This document shows, one piece after another, positions 26,726-34,807 of a stretch of DNA of 64,000 nucleotides. Source of the stretch: UBA2377 sp964525935 (GTDB lineage Bacteria; Verrucomicrobiota; Verrucomicrobiia; Opitutales; Opitutaceae). The DNA is taken from assembly GCA_964525935.1 (NCBI GenBank), contig CAZGJZ010000005.1, positions 297,996 to 361,995 of the forward strand. The letters run 5' to 3'. A model generated the notes under the pieces. That model was given only the letters and a program-made list of their open reading frames with translations, was not told the DNA's origin and made no database searches. The position numbers and the translations under genes were made by a program. Positions within the stretch are counted from its first letter, which is position 1. Every line of letters begins with the position of its first letter.

Positions 26726-27748
26726 ATGAAGAGCACCGCTGTCGTTTTTACCGCCCGCAATCGCGTCGAATACCGCGAGATTGAAAGCCCGGAGCCCGGG
26801 CCGGACGACGTGGTGGTGGAACTGCACCACTCGTGGATCAGCAATGGCACGGAGGGCTCATTCTTGCGTGGCGAGCGCATCGCGGGCGACACGGCGTGGA
26901 AGCCGGGCGATCCGGAGCCGTTTCCCATGGTGGCCGGCTACCAGAAGGTCGGGCGCGTGCTGGCGGTCGGCGCGAATGCGAAGCGATTTGCGCCGGGCGA
27001 CTGGGTGTTCGCCACGGCGAGCCGCGTGTGCGGGATGTTCGATAACCGATTTGCCGGGCACGTATCGCCGTCGGTGTGCGAGGAGCGGGCGTTGATGCCG
27101 CTGCCGCCGGGGCTCGATCCGGCGGCGTATTCGGGGCTGGTGTTGACGCAGGTCGGTTTTAACTGCGGCACGCGGCCCGGGGTGCAGCCGGGACAGGTCG
27201 CGGTGGTGGTGGGCGATGGACTCGTCGGGCAGTGGGCGGGACAAACGCTCGCGAGCCAGGGCGCGCACGTGGTGATGATCGGCCGACACGCGGACCGGTT
27301 GAGCAAGTTTGCGCGGCACGGACTCACGCTCGTGGCCGGCGCCGACAACGGCGTGGCGGCGGTGAAGGCGCTGGCGCTTGGCCCGGTGCAGGTCGTGGTG
27401 GAGACCGCGGGGAGCATGAGCGCGCTGAGCGGTTATCTCCCGTTGATGGCGCGCAACGGGCACATGGTGATCGCGGGCTTTTACCCGAAGGCGGCGGAGG
27501 TGAACCTGCTGCTGGCGCTGCAAAAATTCCGGAATTACGAAATCTCCTTCGACCTTGTCTCGGGTTGGACGCAGCAGCGGCTCGACGACACGATGCGCTG
27601 GGTGGCGGAAGGCCGGCTCGACACGCTCGGGCTCATCTCGCACCGCTTCCCGGTGGCGCGCGCCGCCGAGGCGTGGGCGCTCATCGAATCCAAGCGCGAG
27701 CCGGTGTTGGGCGTGGTGCTCGATTGGCCGGCGGCGAAGAAATCCTAA
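26726..27748 (+). CDS. Medium-chain dehydrogenase/reductase (zinc-poor)
   Basis: 340 residues from ATG 26726 (MKSTAVVFTARNRVEY). GroES-like N-terminal domain (about 1-135), then a Rossmann domain with VVVGDGLVGQWAGQTLASQG (about 155-174) and GRHADRL. The usual catalytic-zinc CGICGTD segment is replaced by SWISNGTEGSFLRGE, so the enzyme probably lacks the catalytic zinc. Substrate is unknown; sugar or polyol oxidation and BchC-like relatives are possible. A second MDR gene follows after a palindromic repeat on the same strand. Confidence 0.82.
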   Translation: MKSTAVVFTARNRVEYREIESPEPGPDDVVVELHHSWISNGTEGSFLRGERIAGDTAWKPGDPEPFPMVAGYQKVGRVLAVGANAKRFAPGDWVFATASRVCGMFDNRFAGHVSPSVCEERALMPLPPGLDPAAYSGLVLTQVGFNCGTRPGVQPGQVAVVVGDGLVGQWAGQTLASQGAHVVMIGRHADRLSKFARHGLTLVAGADNGVAAVKALALGPVQVVVETAGSMSALSGYLPLMARNGHMVIAGFYPKAAEVNLLLALQKFRNYEISFDLVSGWTQQRLDDTMRWVAEGRLDTLGLISHRFPVARAAEAWALIESKREPVLGVVLDWPAAKKS

Positions 27749-27763
27749 ACGCGGTTCATTGTG

Positions 27764-27842
27764 ACCACGGATTTCACAGATAACACGGATAGAACGAAAG
27801 GGTCTGCCTTGATCATCCGTGCCCATCCGTGAAATCCGTGGT
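27764..27842. repeat. Long inverted CACGGAT-type repeat
   Basis: ACCACGGATTTCAC (27764-27777) pairs perfectly with GTGAAATCCGTGGT (27829-27842), and inner CACGGAT units also pair in part. It sits between the two MDR genes and is the most complete member of the CACGGA family in the window. Confidence 0.7.
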
Positions 27843-27873
27843 TAAAAACGATCTTAATTTCCCCTCTCCAACT

Positions 27874-28848
27874 ATGAAAGCCCTGCAAATTGAAGCGCCC
27901 GGCCGGGCGGTCTGGAAAGAAACGCCGATGCCTGAGCCGGGACCGGGCGAGGTGTTGGTCAAGGTGCTCGGTGTGACCACGTGTCCGCACTGGGACCTGC
28001 ACATGCTCGGCGGCCAGCCGATGTTCGCCGGGATGAAACTGGAATATCCGTTGCGCCCGGGCGTGCCCGGGCACGAGGCGATGGGCGAGGTCGTGGCGGT
28101 GGGCCGCGGCGTGAAGGCGCTGCGCAAAGGACACCACGTGGTGGCGTGGCAGGACACGGGTCAGCCGCGGCCGGGATTTTATGCGCAATACAACGCGTTT
28201 CCCGAGGCGTCGCTGCTGAGGATTCCGGCGACGCTGACGGCGGCCGAGGTTGCGTCGCTCGAACTCGCGATGTGCGTCGAGGTGTCGTTTCAACAACTGG
28301 CGAGCATCGGTGGCGTCGCGGGTCGACGGGTCGGCATCGCCGGGCTCGGGCCGGCGGGTTTGGTCGCGGTGCAAATGGCCAAGGCGCATGGTGCGAGTGA
28401 AGTCGTGGGCATCGACATGGTCGAGAGCCGTCGCCGGCTCGCGCGGAAACTCGGCGCCGACCGCGTGTGTGCACCCGACGCGGAGAAGTGGCCGGCGGGC
28501 CGGCGTGATGAACGCTCGCTGGACGATGCGATCGACTGCACGGGGCTGCCGCCGTCGATCAGCTTTTTGATGGATCGCACGCGCCGGTGCGTGACGATCT
28601 TCGGCGTGCTGCGCGAGGACGTCGCGTTTTCGCCGCGGCATCTCTGGGGCCCGGGCCTGCTGCTGATGGGCTACGGCAACCACAACCGGCAGGCCGGCGA
28701 GACCGCGCTAAAAATGATCAAGCAGGGCAAGCTCAAGCTTGCGCCGCTGGTCACACGCACGCTGCCGTTCACGCGCTACGCCGAGGGCGTGGAACTCCTG
28801 CGGAGCAAGCGCGCGATCAAGATTCTGTTCGATCCGTGGAAGAAATGA
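27874..28848 (+). CDS. Medium-chain alcohol/sugar dehydrogenase
   Basis: 324 residues from ATG 27874 (MKALQIEAPGRAVWKE); the frame upstream lies in the intergenic repeat. Zinc-MDR features remain: Cys plus downstream Asp in VTTCPHWDLHML, GHEAMGEVVAVG, then the nucleotide-binding GIAGLGPAGLVAVQMAKAHG (about 166-185). The four-Cys structural zinc lobe is absent. It is probably cotranscribed with the preceding MDR gene. Substrate cannot be assigned. Confidence 0.84.
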   Translation: MKALQIEAPGRAVWKETPMPEPGPGEVLVKVLGVTTCPHWDLHMLGGQPMFAGMKLEYPLRPGVPGHEAMGEVVAVGRGVKALRKGHHVVAWQDTGQPRPGFYAQYNAFPEASLLRIPATLTAAEVASLELAMCVEVSFQQLASIGGVAGRRVGIAGLGPAGLVAVQMAKAHGASEVVGIDMVESRRRLARKLGADRVCAPDAEKWPAGRRDERSLDDAIDCTGLPPSISFLMDRTRRCVTIFGVLREDVAFSPRHLWGPGLLLMGYGNHNRQAGETALKMIKQGKLKLAPLVTRTLPFTRYAEGVELLRSKRAIKILFDPWKK

Positions 28849-28872
28849 CGCGCGCTTTGCATCAGAGGTAAA

Positions 28873-29331
28873 TTATTCTTTTCTTAGCAACGCCCGAAGC
28901 TGTTCGACTTCAATCCGACCGGACTCGTCTGGTCCGGGTTTCCCTGATGCATAATAATCACGAACGAGAGGTTTGGTTCGCTGGCACATGTTCGTCGCGA
29001 TGTCTTCTTTGTGATTGTAGGCGTAAACCAAGTATTTGTCACCAAGCTCGAAGGGGTAACCGCACGATCCACTATCCATCGCAGTTAGGACTAAGACGGT
29101 TTTCTTACGAGCTTCTATGCCTTTGAAAATCTCGATGATTTCGAAACGGCAGGCGTTTTTTTCCAAGCCACCGTCGTGCCGCTGAATGGCCATCTCCACG
29201 ACCCGGCCGACAAAAACGGCATCGGCCTCTGTAAGTGCATTTTCTATCGGTGGAGGAGTGTTGCAAGAGCACGCGACCGCCGGAGTCAGAGACACGGTGA
29301 CGAACAAGAGAAGGCAGGTAGCGAGTTTCAT
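28873..29331 (-). CDS. Secreted TIMP/NTR-like small protein
   Basis: 152 residues. Signal peptide about 1-20, and the mature protein starts at CSCNTPPPIENAL, the Cys-x-Cys start of tissue-inhibitor-of-metalloproteinase-like NTR domains. Further features are FVGRVVE, FEIIEIFKG, a SGSCGYPFELGDKYLVYAYN segment and a late Cys (NMCQRT). Bacterial members have unknown targets. The gene is clearly richer in A and T than its neighbours, so it may be a recent arrival. It is convergent with the MDR gene. Confidence 0.7.
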   Translation of the reverse strand: MKLATCLLLFVTVSLTPAVACSCNTPPPIENALTEADAVFVGRVVEMAIQRHDGGLEKNACRFEIIEIFKGIEARKKTVLVLTAMDSGSCGYPFELGDKYLVYAYNHKEDIATNMCQRTKPLVRDYYASGKPGPDESGRIEVEQLRALLRKE

Positions 29332-29350
29332 GTCCTATTGTTGTTGGAGC

Positions 29351-30133
29351 TCACCGCGCGGTCCAGCCGCCGTCGATGGGGAGGCTGGTGCCGGTGATGG
29401 ACTTGGCCTGGTCACTGCAGAGGAACACGGCGAGGGCGGCGACTTCCTCGATTTCGACGAAGCGTTTGTTCGGTTGCGAGGCGAGGATCACTTCGCGGAT
29501 GACGCGGTCGCGCGGGAGATTGTGCGCCTTGGCCTGCGCCTCGATCTGGCCTTCGACGAGCGGCGTGCGCACGTAGCCGGGGCAGATGGCGTTACAGGTG
29601 ATGCCGGTCTCGGCGACTTCGAGCGCGACCGATTTGGTCAAGCCGATCTGGCCGTGTTTGGCGGCGACGTAGGCGGACTTGAAGGGCGAGGCCACGAGTC
29701 CGTGCGCGGAGACGAGGTTGATGATGCGACCCCAGTTGCGGCGTTTCATGCCGGGGAGCGCGGCTTTGATGGCGTGGAAGCTGGAGTTGAGGATGATGTT
29801 TTGGAGCAGGCTCCATTTGTCCTCGGGAAATTCGTCCACCGGGGCCACGTGCTGGAGGCCGGCGTTGTTGACCAGAATATCGACGCTGCCGAATGCCGTC
29901 TCGGCGGCGGCGATGAGCGCGGCGACTTCGGTGGCGCGGCCGACGTCGGCGCCGTGATACGCCACGCGGACGCCGGTCTCGGCGGCGAGGGTGGCGCGGA
30001 GAGTCTCGATGGCGGCGGGATCGCCAAAACCGTTGAGCATGACGTTGGCGCCGGCGTGGGCGAGGGCGCGGGCGATGCCGAGACCGATGCCGCTGGTGGA
30101 GCCGGTGATGACGGCGGTTTTGTTTTTCAGCAT
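29351..30133 (-). CDS. 3-hydroxybutyrate dehydrogenase (SDR)
   Basis: 260 residues from ATG 30133 (MLKNKTAVITGSTSG). Classical SDR: cofactor motif TGSTSGIGLGIA (about 10-21), NNAGLQH, catalytic Ser in NLVSAHG, YxxxK as YVAAKHG, and CPGYVRTPLVEGQIE. The C-terminal ITGTSLPIDGGWTA and the QPNKRFV segment are characteristic of the bacterial 3-hydroxybutyrate dehydrogenase group. It oxidises 3-hydroxybutyrate to acetoacetate with NAD. With the acyl-CoA synthetase and thiolase at 5531-8714 this could complete ketone-body or PHB breakdown, though the genes are about 20 kb apart. Confidence 0.88.
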   Translation of the reverse strand: MLKNKTAVITGSTSGIGLGIARALAHAGANVMLNGFGDPAAIETLRATLAAETGVRVAYHGADVGRATEVAALIAAAETAFGSVDILVNNAGLQHVAPVDEFPEDKWSLLQNIILNSSFHAIKAALPGMKRRNWGRIINLVSAHGLVASPFKSAYVAAKHGQIGLTKSVALEVAETGITCNAICPGYVRTPLVEGQIEAQAKAHNLPRDRVIREVILASQPNKRFVEIEEVAALAVFLCSDQAKSITGTSLPIDGGWTAR

Positions 30134-30147
30134 CGGAGTTGTTTTAA

Positions 30148-30178
30148 CCACGAATGAACACGAATAGACACGAATTTC
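30148..30178. repeat. CACGAAT tandem intergenic repeat
   Basis: CCACGAATGAACACGAATAG and a third unit, ACACGAATTTC, about ten bases apart. It lies directly upstream of the hydroxybutyrate dehydrogenase start on the minus strand and is a variant of the CACGGA family. Confidence 0.6.
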
Positions 30179-30253
30179 AGGAGGGATCTCGCCGAGGTGA
30201 GAGCGATGGATGGCCTGCGGTGGGCGGTGAGACTTTGGCAGTCAGAATTTTAA

Positions 30254-30280
30254 CCACGGACTACACCGATTCACACGGAT
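30254..30280. repeat. CACGGA tandem intergenic repeat
   Basis: CCACGGACTACACCGATTCA followed by CACGGAT, just downstream of the glycosyltransferase stop. It is the second CACGGA-type element in the same 160-base gap; the rest of the gap (30179-30253) shows nothing recognisable. Confidence 0.6.
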
Positions 30281-30295
30281 GAAAACAGGCATGAC

Positions 30296-31378
30296 TCAGG
30301 AGGCGGGATTGGCTTCCAGGCCGGCGAGCCACGGGCCGAGTTGGAGCCAGACCGCGTCGGGGGCGACGCCGGTGAGGCAATAGGGCTCGGGGTAGCGGCA
30401 GCGGTCGTAACAGGGTTTGTAGGCGCAGGGCTGGCCTTCGGTCCAACCGGCGCGCGGGTGGCCGGGCGCGAAGAGCGCGGGGAGTTGCGGTCCGAAAACG
30501 GTGAACGTGGGCACGCCGCAGAGGGCGGCGAGGTGGCCGGGGCCGGAGTCGTTGCCGAGGAAGGCGGTGGCGCTCGCGATGGTTTCGGTGAGTTCGTCCA
30601 TGTCGACGGCGACGCGGACGGAGGTTTCGCCAAGCTCGTGCCAGAGCGGGAGCTGCCAGCGGTCGCAAAGGACGATGGGCGACCAGCCGCGAGCGCGGAG
30701 CTGGCCGAGCAACGTGGCGAAGCGCGCGAGCGGCCAGACGCGGAGGCGTTGCGAGGCGCCGCTGTGCAGGACGAGGCGGCGCGGGACGGCGGGGCGCAAG
30801 CGGGGTTGGGCGGTGGCGAGCGGGGGAAGATTGAGTTCGGCGGCGAGGCGGCGCCACGCAGCGGGACGGTGCGTGTGTTCCTCCTGGCGAAGATTGCGGT
30901 CGAGCAGCCACGCGCCGCCGCGTTGGCCGAAGCCGAGGAGACGCGCGGCACCGGTGAGGCGGAGGAAAAGGTGATCGCTCGCCAGCGGCCAGACGGAGAC
31001 GGCGGCGGCAAAGCGGCGGGCGCGCAACGCGCGGATGACACCGAGCAGCCGGCGCCACGGCCAGCGCGGCAAATCCCAGCCGCCGGAGAATAGCGCCCAC
31101 GGCGCGACGCATGGGATGAGTTCCACGTCGGGCGCGAAGCGGCGGAGGAGGCCGGCGGCGTTGGGCACGGCGAGGAGCGTCACCTCGTAGCGGGTCGAGG
31201 CGGCCTGCAAAAACGGCATGACGATCGCGAGGTCGCCCATGCCGCGGAGTTCGGCGACGAGCAGTGCCGGTTTGGTGCGCGGCCGGATCGCGCGGCCCTC
31301 CTTCGCTAAAGCTTCGGAGGGTGCGTCCGGCGGCTTCGCCGCAGGCGCAGTCAGTTCGTCGAAGGAGATAGCACTCAC
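30296..31378 (-). CDS. Family 9 glycosyltransferase (heptosyltransferase-like)
   Basis: 360 residues, GTG start in a GTGA overlap with the kinase gene. GT9 features: LLVAELRGMGDLAIVMPFLQ at the start of the catalytic fold (about 38-57), LVLHSGASQRLRVWPLARF in the donor domain, and FLGNDSGPGHLAALCGVPTFTVFGP, the family GNDSGxxHLA motif. GT9 enzymes add heptose or related sugars to lipopolysaccharide core or glycoconjugates from ADP- or NDP-sugars. Residues 11-28 (APAAKPPDAPSEALAKEG) come from repeat copy A, inserted ahead of the catalytic domain. A PfkB kinase is coupled upstream. Confidence 0.88.
   Translation of the reverse strand: MSAISFDELTAPAAKPPDAPSEALAKEGRAIRPRTKPALLVAELRGMGDLAIVMPFLQAASTRYEVTLLAVPNAAGLLRRFAPDVELIPCVAPWALFSGGWDLPRWPWRRLLGVIRALRARRFAAAVSVWPLASDHLFLRLTGAARLLGFGQRGGAWLLDRNLRQEEHTHRPAAWRRLAAELNLPPLATAQPRLRPAVPRRLVLHSGASQRLRVWPLARFATLLGQLRARGWSPIVLCDRWQLPLWHELGETSVRVAVDMDELTETIASATAFLGNDSGPGHLAALCGVPTFTVFGPQLPALFAPGHPRAGWTEGQPCAYKPCYDRCRYPEPYCLTGVAPDAVWLQLGPWLAGLEANPAS
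31296..31347. repeat. In-frame palindromic repeat, copy A
   Basis: 52 bases. CCCTCC ... GGAGGG outer arms (31296-31321), then the GCGGCTTCGCCGC hairpin (31329-31341). It lies in the 5' part of the GT9 gene. On the opposite strand it reads PSFAKASEGASGGFAAGA, a string I recognise from spurious annotations in other genomes. Confidence 0.8.
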
Positions 31379-32400
31379 GGGAAGAGGGTTTTTCGCAGAT
31401 CGGCAGGGGTGACCACGCCGGTCGTGCCGAGTTGGTGGATGACGACGGAGGCGGCGGCTTGGGCGAGTTCGAGCGCTTCGCGGAGCGGCGCGCCGGCGGC
31501 TAGGGCGAGGGTGAGCGTGGCGGTCACGGTGTCGCCGGCGCCGACGATGTCGATCGGGCCGCGCACGGGCAGCGAGGGAACGTGCACGGCGGCTTCGCCG
31601 GGGAGCGCGCCAATGATGCCGTGCTCGGCGAGGGTGATGAAAACGGCGCGGCCGTTGCGTTGGGCGAGGGACGTGGCGCCAGTGAGGAGGTCGCGCACGA
31701 TGGGAACGGGTGCGACGGGCTGACCGGTGAGCAGGGCGAACTCGGCGGCGTTCATCTTGAAGACGAGCGGCGGAAAGTTGCCGAGGCCGTGGCGGCTATC
31801 GGCCATGATGACGAGATTCGGCTGCGCGCGGGAAATCTCGGCGAGGGCGGCGAGCACGGAGGCGTTGATGACGCCGGCGCCGGGCGTGCCGGCCTGGTCC
31901 ATGACGATGAGGGCGTCGAGTTGCGGGGCGAGGGCGCGCAGTGAGGCGATGAGCACGGCGTCGACGGCGGGCGGAGAGGGCGTCCAGTTTTTGATGTCGA
32001 GGCGGGAGAGTTCCTCGGGTGGGCGGCCGGCGCGATGGATGAGCGGCTTGGAGTAGGTGAAGGTGAGGCGCTCGGGGGTTTGTTGAAAGTGCGCGAGGTC
32101 GACGCGGCCGGCCCGAAGGAGGGCGCGACGGAGCTCGAAGCCCTCGCCATCGTCGCCGCAGTAGCCGATGGGCCAGAGCGCGGCAATGCCGAGGGCGCCG
32201 AGGTTTTGCGCGATGTTGCCGGCGGCGCCGGGCTGGCAGCGCACGCGGGTGACGTTGTGCACGGGCAGGCCGGTTTCGATGGAGAGCTCGGCGCGCGCGG
32301 GCTCGATGTCGAAGTAGCGGTCGAGGGAAAAATCGCCGATGACGCCGACCCGCAGCGTGTGGAAACGGGCGAGGAGCGCATCGAGCCGGGGCGGGGTCAT
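31375..32400 (-). CDS. PfkB-family sugar kinase (HldE-kinase/ribokinase-like)
   Basis: 341 residues from ATG 32400 (MTPPRLDALLARF). Features: GVIGDFSLDRYFDI near the start, the GAAGNIAQNLGALG glycine-rich PfkB signature 1, NAAEFALLTG, and DIVGAGDTVTATLTLAL, the PfkB signature 2 with the catalytic Asp and anion hole. The kinase domain resembles the HldE/RfaE N-terminal kinase but the nucleotidyltransferase half is absent. It probably phosphorylates a sugar that feeds the coupled GT9 reaction; the exact substrate is unproven. Confidence 0.85.
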   Translation of the reverse strand: MTPPRLDALLARFHTLRVGVIGDFSLDRYFDIEPARAELSIETGLPVHNVTRVRCQPGAAGNIAQNLGALGIAALWPIGYCGDDGEGFELRRALLRAGRVDLAHFQQTPERLTFTYSKPLIHRAGRPPEELSRLDIKNWTPSPPAVDAVLIASLRALAPQLDALIVMDQAGTPGAGVINASVLAALAEISRAQPNLVIMADSRHGLGNFPPLVFKMNAAEFALLTGQPVAPVPIVRDLLTGATSLAQRNGRAVFITLAEHGIIGALPGEAAVHVPSLPVRGPIDIVGAGDTVTATLTLALAAGAPLREALELAQAAASVVIHQLGTTGVVTPADLRKTLFP

Positions 32401-32480
32401 GGGGGACGACGCAAACGGATCGGCCGGGGCGCGGCAATCGCGCTTTGCATTTTTGTGCGCGGCACCCACGCTCGCCGCCC

Positions 32481-33710
32481 ATGGTGCAGACCAGCGACGG
32501 CCTGAACGATTTCAAACCCGCGACGCTTCGCGGGGTGCCGGGATTTTTCCGCGCGGGGCAGACAGCGTCCGGCCAGTGGTGGCTGATCGACCCGGAAGGA
32601 CGGCCGTTCTTCGCGCGCGCGGTGCACGGCGTGCAAGCGCCGGCGGAGACGTTGCACGATCCGGCAGCGCGGTTGCGCACGTGGGGATTTAACACGCTCG
32701 GCTGCGGGAGCGACCGGCTGTATTTTGAGGAAGGCCTCGCGTTCATGGCGGCGGTGGATTTTTGCACGGGCCCGGGGCTGATCCAGTTGGGCGGCGTGCG
32801 GCTGCCGGATGTGTTCGATGCCAACTGGCCGGAACGCGCGGCGGCGCGGGCGGTGGAAGTGTGCACGCCGCTGGCGGATCAACGCGAACTCATCGGCTGG
32901 TTCACCGACGACCGGCCGGGCTGGCCGGTGGAAGCGGCGCCGAACCGGCCGGGGTTGTTGCAAGTTTGCCTGAGCCTGGAGCCGGCGTTCGCGGCGTATC
33001 ACGCGGCGTGGGAATTTGTGCTGGCGCTGCACGGCGGCCGGTTGGAATCGCTGGCGAAGACCTGGGGCGTGGCGCTGCCGAACAAGGAGACGCTGCGCGA
33101 AATGACGCGCAACGAGCAGGGCATCGCCACGCGCGGCTACGGCCGCGACGACGCGCGGTGGTCGCAGGAATTTGCGCGGCGGTATTTCGCGACGGCGACA
33201 GCGGCGATCCGCGCGCACGACCCGAACCATCTCGTGCTCGGGTGCCGCTGGGGCGGACCGGTGGGCGCGGCGTTGCATACGGAGGAACTCGCCTCGGCGG
33301 TGGATGTGCGCGTGCTGGATCACGCGGATCTGGCCGACGAGCCGGCGGTGGCCGCAGGGCCGGTGTTGCTGGCGGATTTCACGTGGGCGGCCGAGGGATT
33401 TTATGGCCGGTCCGGTGGCGCGGGCGCGGCGGGCGGCCGGCGGGCGCAGGGGCTGACCTCGGTCGAGCGGATGTTGCGCCGCGGGCGGTTGACGCTGGGT
33501 CGCGCGGTGGCGCATGCGGCGGTGGTCGGCTATGCGTGGAGCCGCTGGAGCGACCGGCCCGGGGAGCAGCCGCCGTTTGCGAGCGGGCTGGTGCATGGCA
33601 ACGACGCCGAGGCGCGGGAGCACACGGAATTGTTGACAGAGATCAACCATCGGGTGGAGGAACTGCGTAGCGTCGCCATGGTCTTCACGGACGATATCCC
33701 CTCCCTATGA
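32481..33710 (+). CDS. Glycoside-hydrolase-like TIM-barrel protein
   Basis: 409 residues from ATG 32481 (MVQTSDGLNDFKP). The N-terminal GQWWLIDPEGRPFFARAVHG resembles the entry of agarase or beta-galactosidase-like barrels (GH50/GH86 type), followed by FNTLGCGSD, LIGWFTDD and LVLGCRWGG barrel strands. I cannot identify both catalytic acids with certainty. No signal peptide is visible at this start. The gene overlaps the YbaY-like lipoprotein start by ATGA and is divergent from the kinase/GT9 pair. Function is best stated as a probable glycan-active or glycoside-hydrolase-fold protein. Confidence 0.65.
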   Translation: MVQTSDGLNDFKPATLRGVPGFFRAGQTASGQWWLIDPEGRPFFARAVHGVQAPAETLHDPAARLRTWGFNTLGCGSDRLYFEEGLAFMAAVDFCTGPGLIQLGGVRLPDVFDANWPERAAARAVEVCTPLADQRELIGWFTDDRPGWPVEAAPNRPGLLQVCLSLEPAFAAYHAAWEFVLALHGGRLESLAKTWGVALPNKETLREMTRNEQGIATRGYGRDDARWSQEFARRYFATATAAIRAHDPNHLVLGCRWGGPVGAALHTEELASAVDVRVLDHADLADEPAVAAGPVLLADFTWAAEGFYGRSGGAGAAGGRRAQGLTSVERMLRRGRLTLGRAVAHAAVVGYAWSRWSDRPGEQPPFASGLVHGNDAEAREHTELLTEINHRVEELRSVAMVFTDDIPSL

Positions 33711-34120
33711 AACCCATCGCCCTTCTTTTGTTGGCGGGGCTCGCACTGATCGGTGCGGCCGGTTGTGCGTCGAAAACGCCGGTCACCGGCAGCGGGCCGG
33801 TGATTTTCGGCACGGTGAATTATCGGGAGCGCATCGCGCTGGATTCCGACGCGGTGCTGACGGTGCGGCTGCTGGATGTGACAAGCGCGGATGCGCCGGC
33901 GGTGGTGCTGGCGGACAAGAGCATGTCGTCGCCGGGCAATCCGCCGATCGCGTTTGAGCTGCCGTATCCGGTGCGCTCGGTGCAGGAAGGGCGGAAGATC
34001 ACGCTCGAGGCGCGCATCGAGGTGGCGGGCAAGCTGCGGTTTTACTCGATGACGACGCACCCGGTGACCCCGGCGTCGGTCGAGGTGGCGCACGAGGTGT
34101 GGCTGGAACTGGTGAAATAG
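33707..34120 (+). CDS. YbaY-family lipoprotein
   Basis: 137 residues. A lipobox sits at the end of the signal peptide (LIGAAGC, Cys about 20), so it is probably lipid-anchored to the envelope. The body IFGTVNYRERIALDSDAVLTVRLLDVT and the IAFELPYPVRSVQEGRK segment match YbaY-type domains (once called type III secretion lipoprotein chaperone-like). The function of the family is not settled. It is coupled to the upstream glycoside-hydrolase-like gene by a four-base overlap. Confidence 0.8.
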   Translation: MKPIALLLLAGLALIGAAGCASKTPVTGSGPVIFGTVNYRERIALDSDAVLTVRLLDVTSADAPAVVLADKSMSSPGNPPIAFELPYPVRSVQEGRKITLEARIEVAGKLRFYSMTTHPVTPASVEVAHEVWLELVK

Positions 34121-34204
34121 GCGGCGGCGGTCCGCATTGTCCGGTTGGATGCCAGAGGTTTTGCTTGCGCGGTTGTGCGCGGAGGGGCGTCATCTTTTCT
34201 CGCG

Positions 34205-34756
34205 ATGAATCCTGCCGAACTTTCCGCGTATCTGAAGGCCCGCGTGCGCACGGTGCGCGACTGGCCGAAGCCGAAGGTCAGCTTTCGCGATGTGACGACC
34301 CTGTTCAGCGATCCGGATGCGATCCGCGTGATGGTGGAGGCGTTTTCGATGGATTGCACGCGGCTCGGCGTCGATGTCATCGCGGCGGTGGATGCGCGCG
34401 GCTTCATCCTCGGCGGCGCGCTCGCCTACCAGCTGCACAAGCCGTTCGTGCCGGTGCGCAAAAAAGGGAAGCTGCCCTACAAGACGATCACGGAATCCTA
34501 CGCGCTCGAATACGGCACGGCGGCGGTCGAGATCCACACCGACGCGTGCCAGCCGGGCCAACGCGTGCTGATCGTGGACGACCTGATCGCGACCGGCGGC
34601 ACGCTGCTGGCCGCGGCGAAGCTTTTCCAGACGATCGGCGGCGTGGTGGTGGGCGTCGCGGCGGTAATCGACCTGCCGGAACTCGGGGGCTCGACAAAGC
34701 TGCGCGCGGCGGGCTTCAACGTGCATGCGCTGTGCGCGTTTGACGAGGTGGAGTGA
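34205..34756 (+). CDS. apt: Adenine phosphoribosyltransferase
   Basis: 183 residues from ATG 34205 (MNPAELSAYLKARVR). The frame is open further upstream but has no ribosome-site support. It salvages adenine to AMP with PRPP. Type I phosphoribosyltransferase motifs are present: VDARGFILGGALAYQL, the flexible-loop region RKKGKLPYKTITESYALEYG, and the PRPP loop VLIVDDLIATGGTLLAA (about 122-138). Length and motif order are standard for Apt. It is monocistronic by spacing, between a lipoprotein gene and a dehydrogenase gene. Confidence 0.95.
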   Translation: MNPAELSAYLKARVRTVRDWPKPKVSFRDVTTLFSDPDAIRVMVEAFSMDCTRLGVDVIAAVDARGFILGGALAYQLHKPFVPVRKKGKLPYKTITESYALEYGTAAVEIHTDACQPGQRVLIVDDLIATGGTLLAAAKLFQTIGGVVVGVAAVIDLPELGGSTKLRAAGFNVHALCAFDEVE

Positions 34757-34807
34757 TTTTCCTGCGACCCACGAGCTGCGCGCGACGACCCTTTTTCCTA
34801 TTTAACG

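Noticed and set aside
31218..31412. PSFAKASEGASGGFAAGA-containing small plus-strand frame as a gene
   Set aside because: It is the opposite-strand translation of repeat copy A inside the glycosyltransferase gene.
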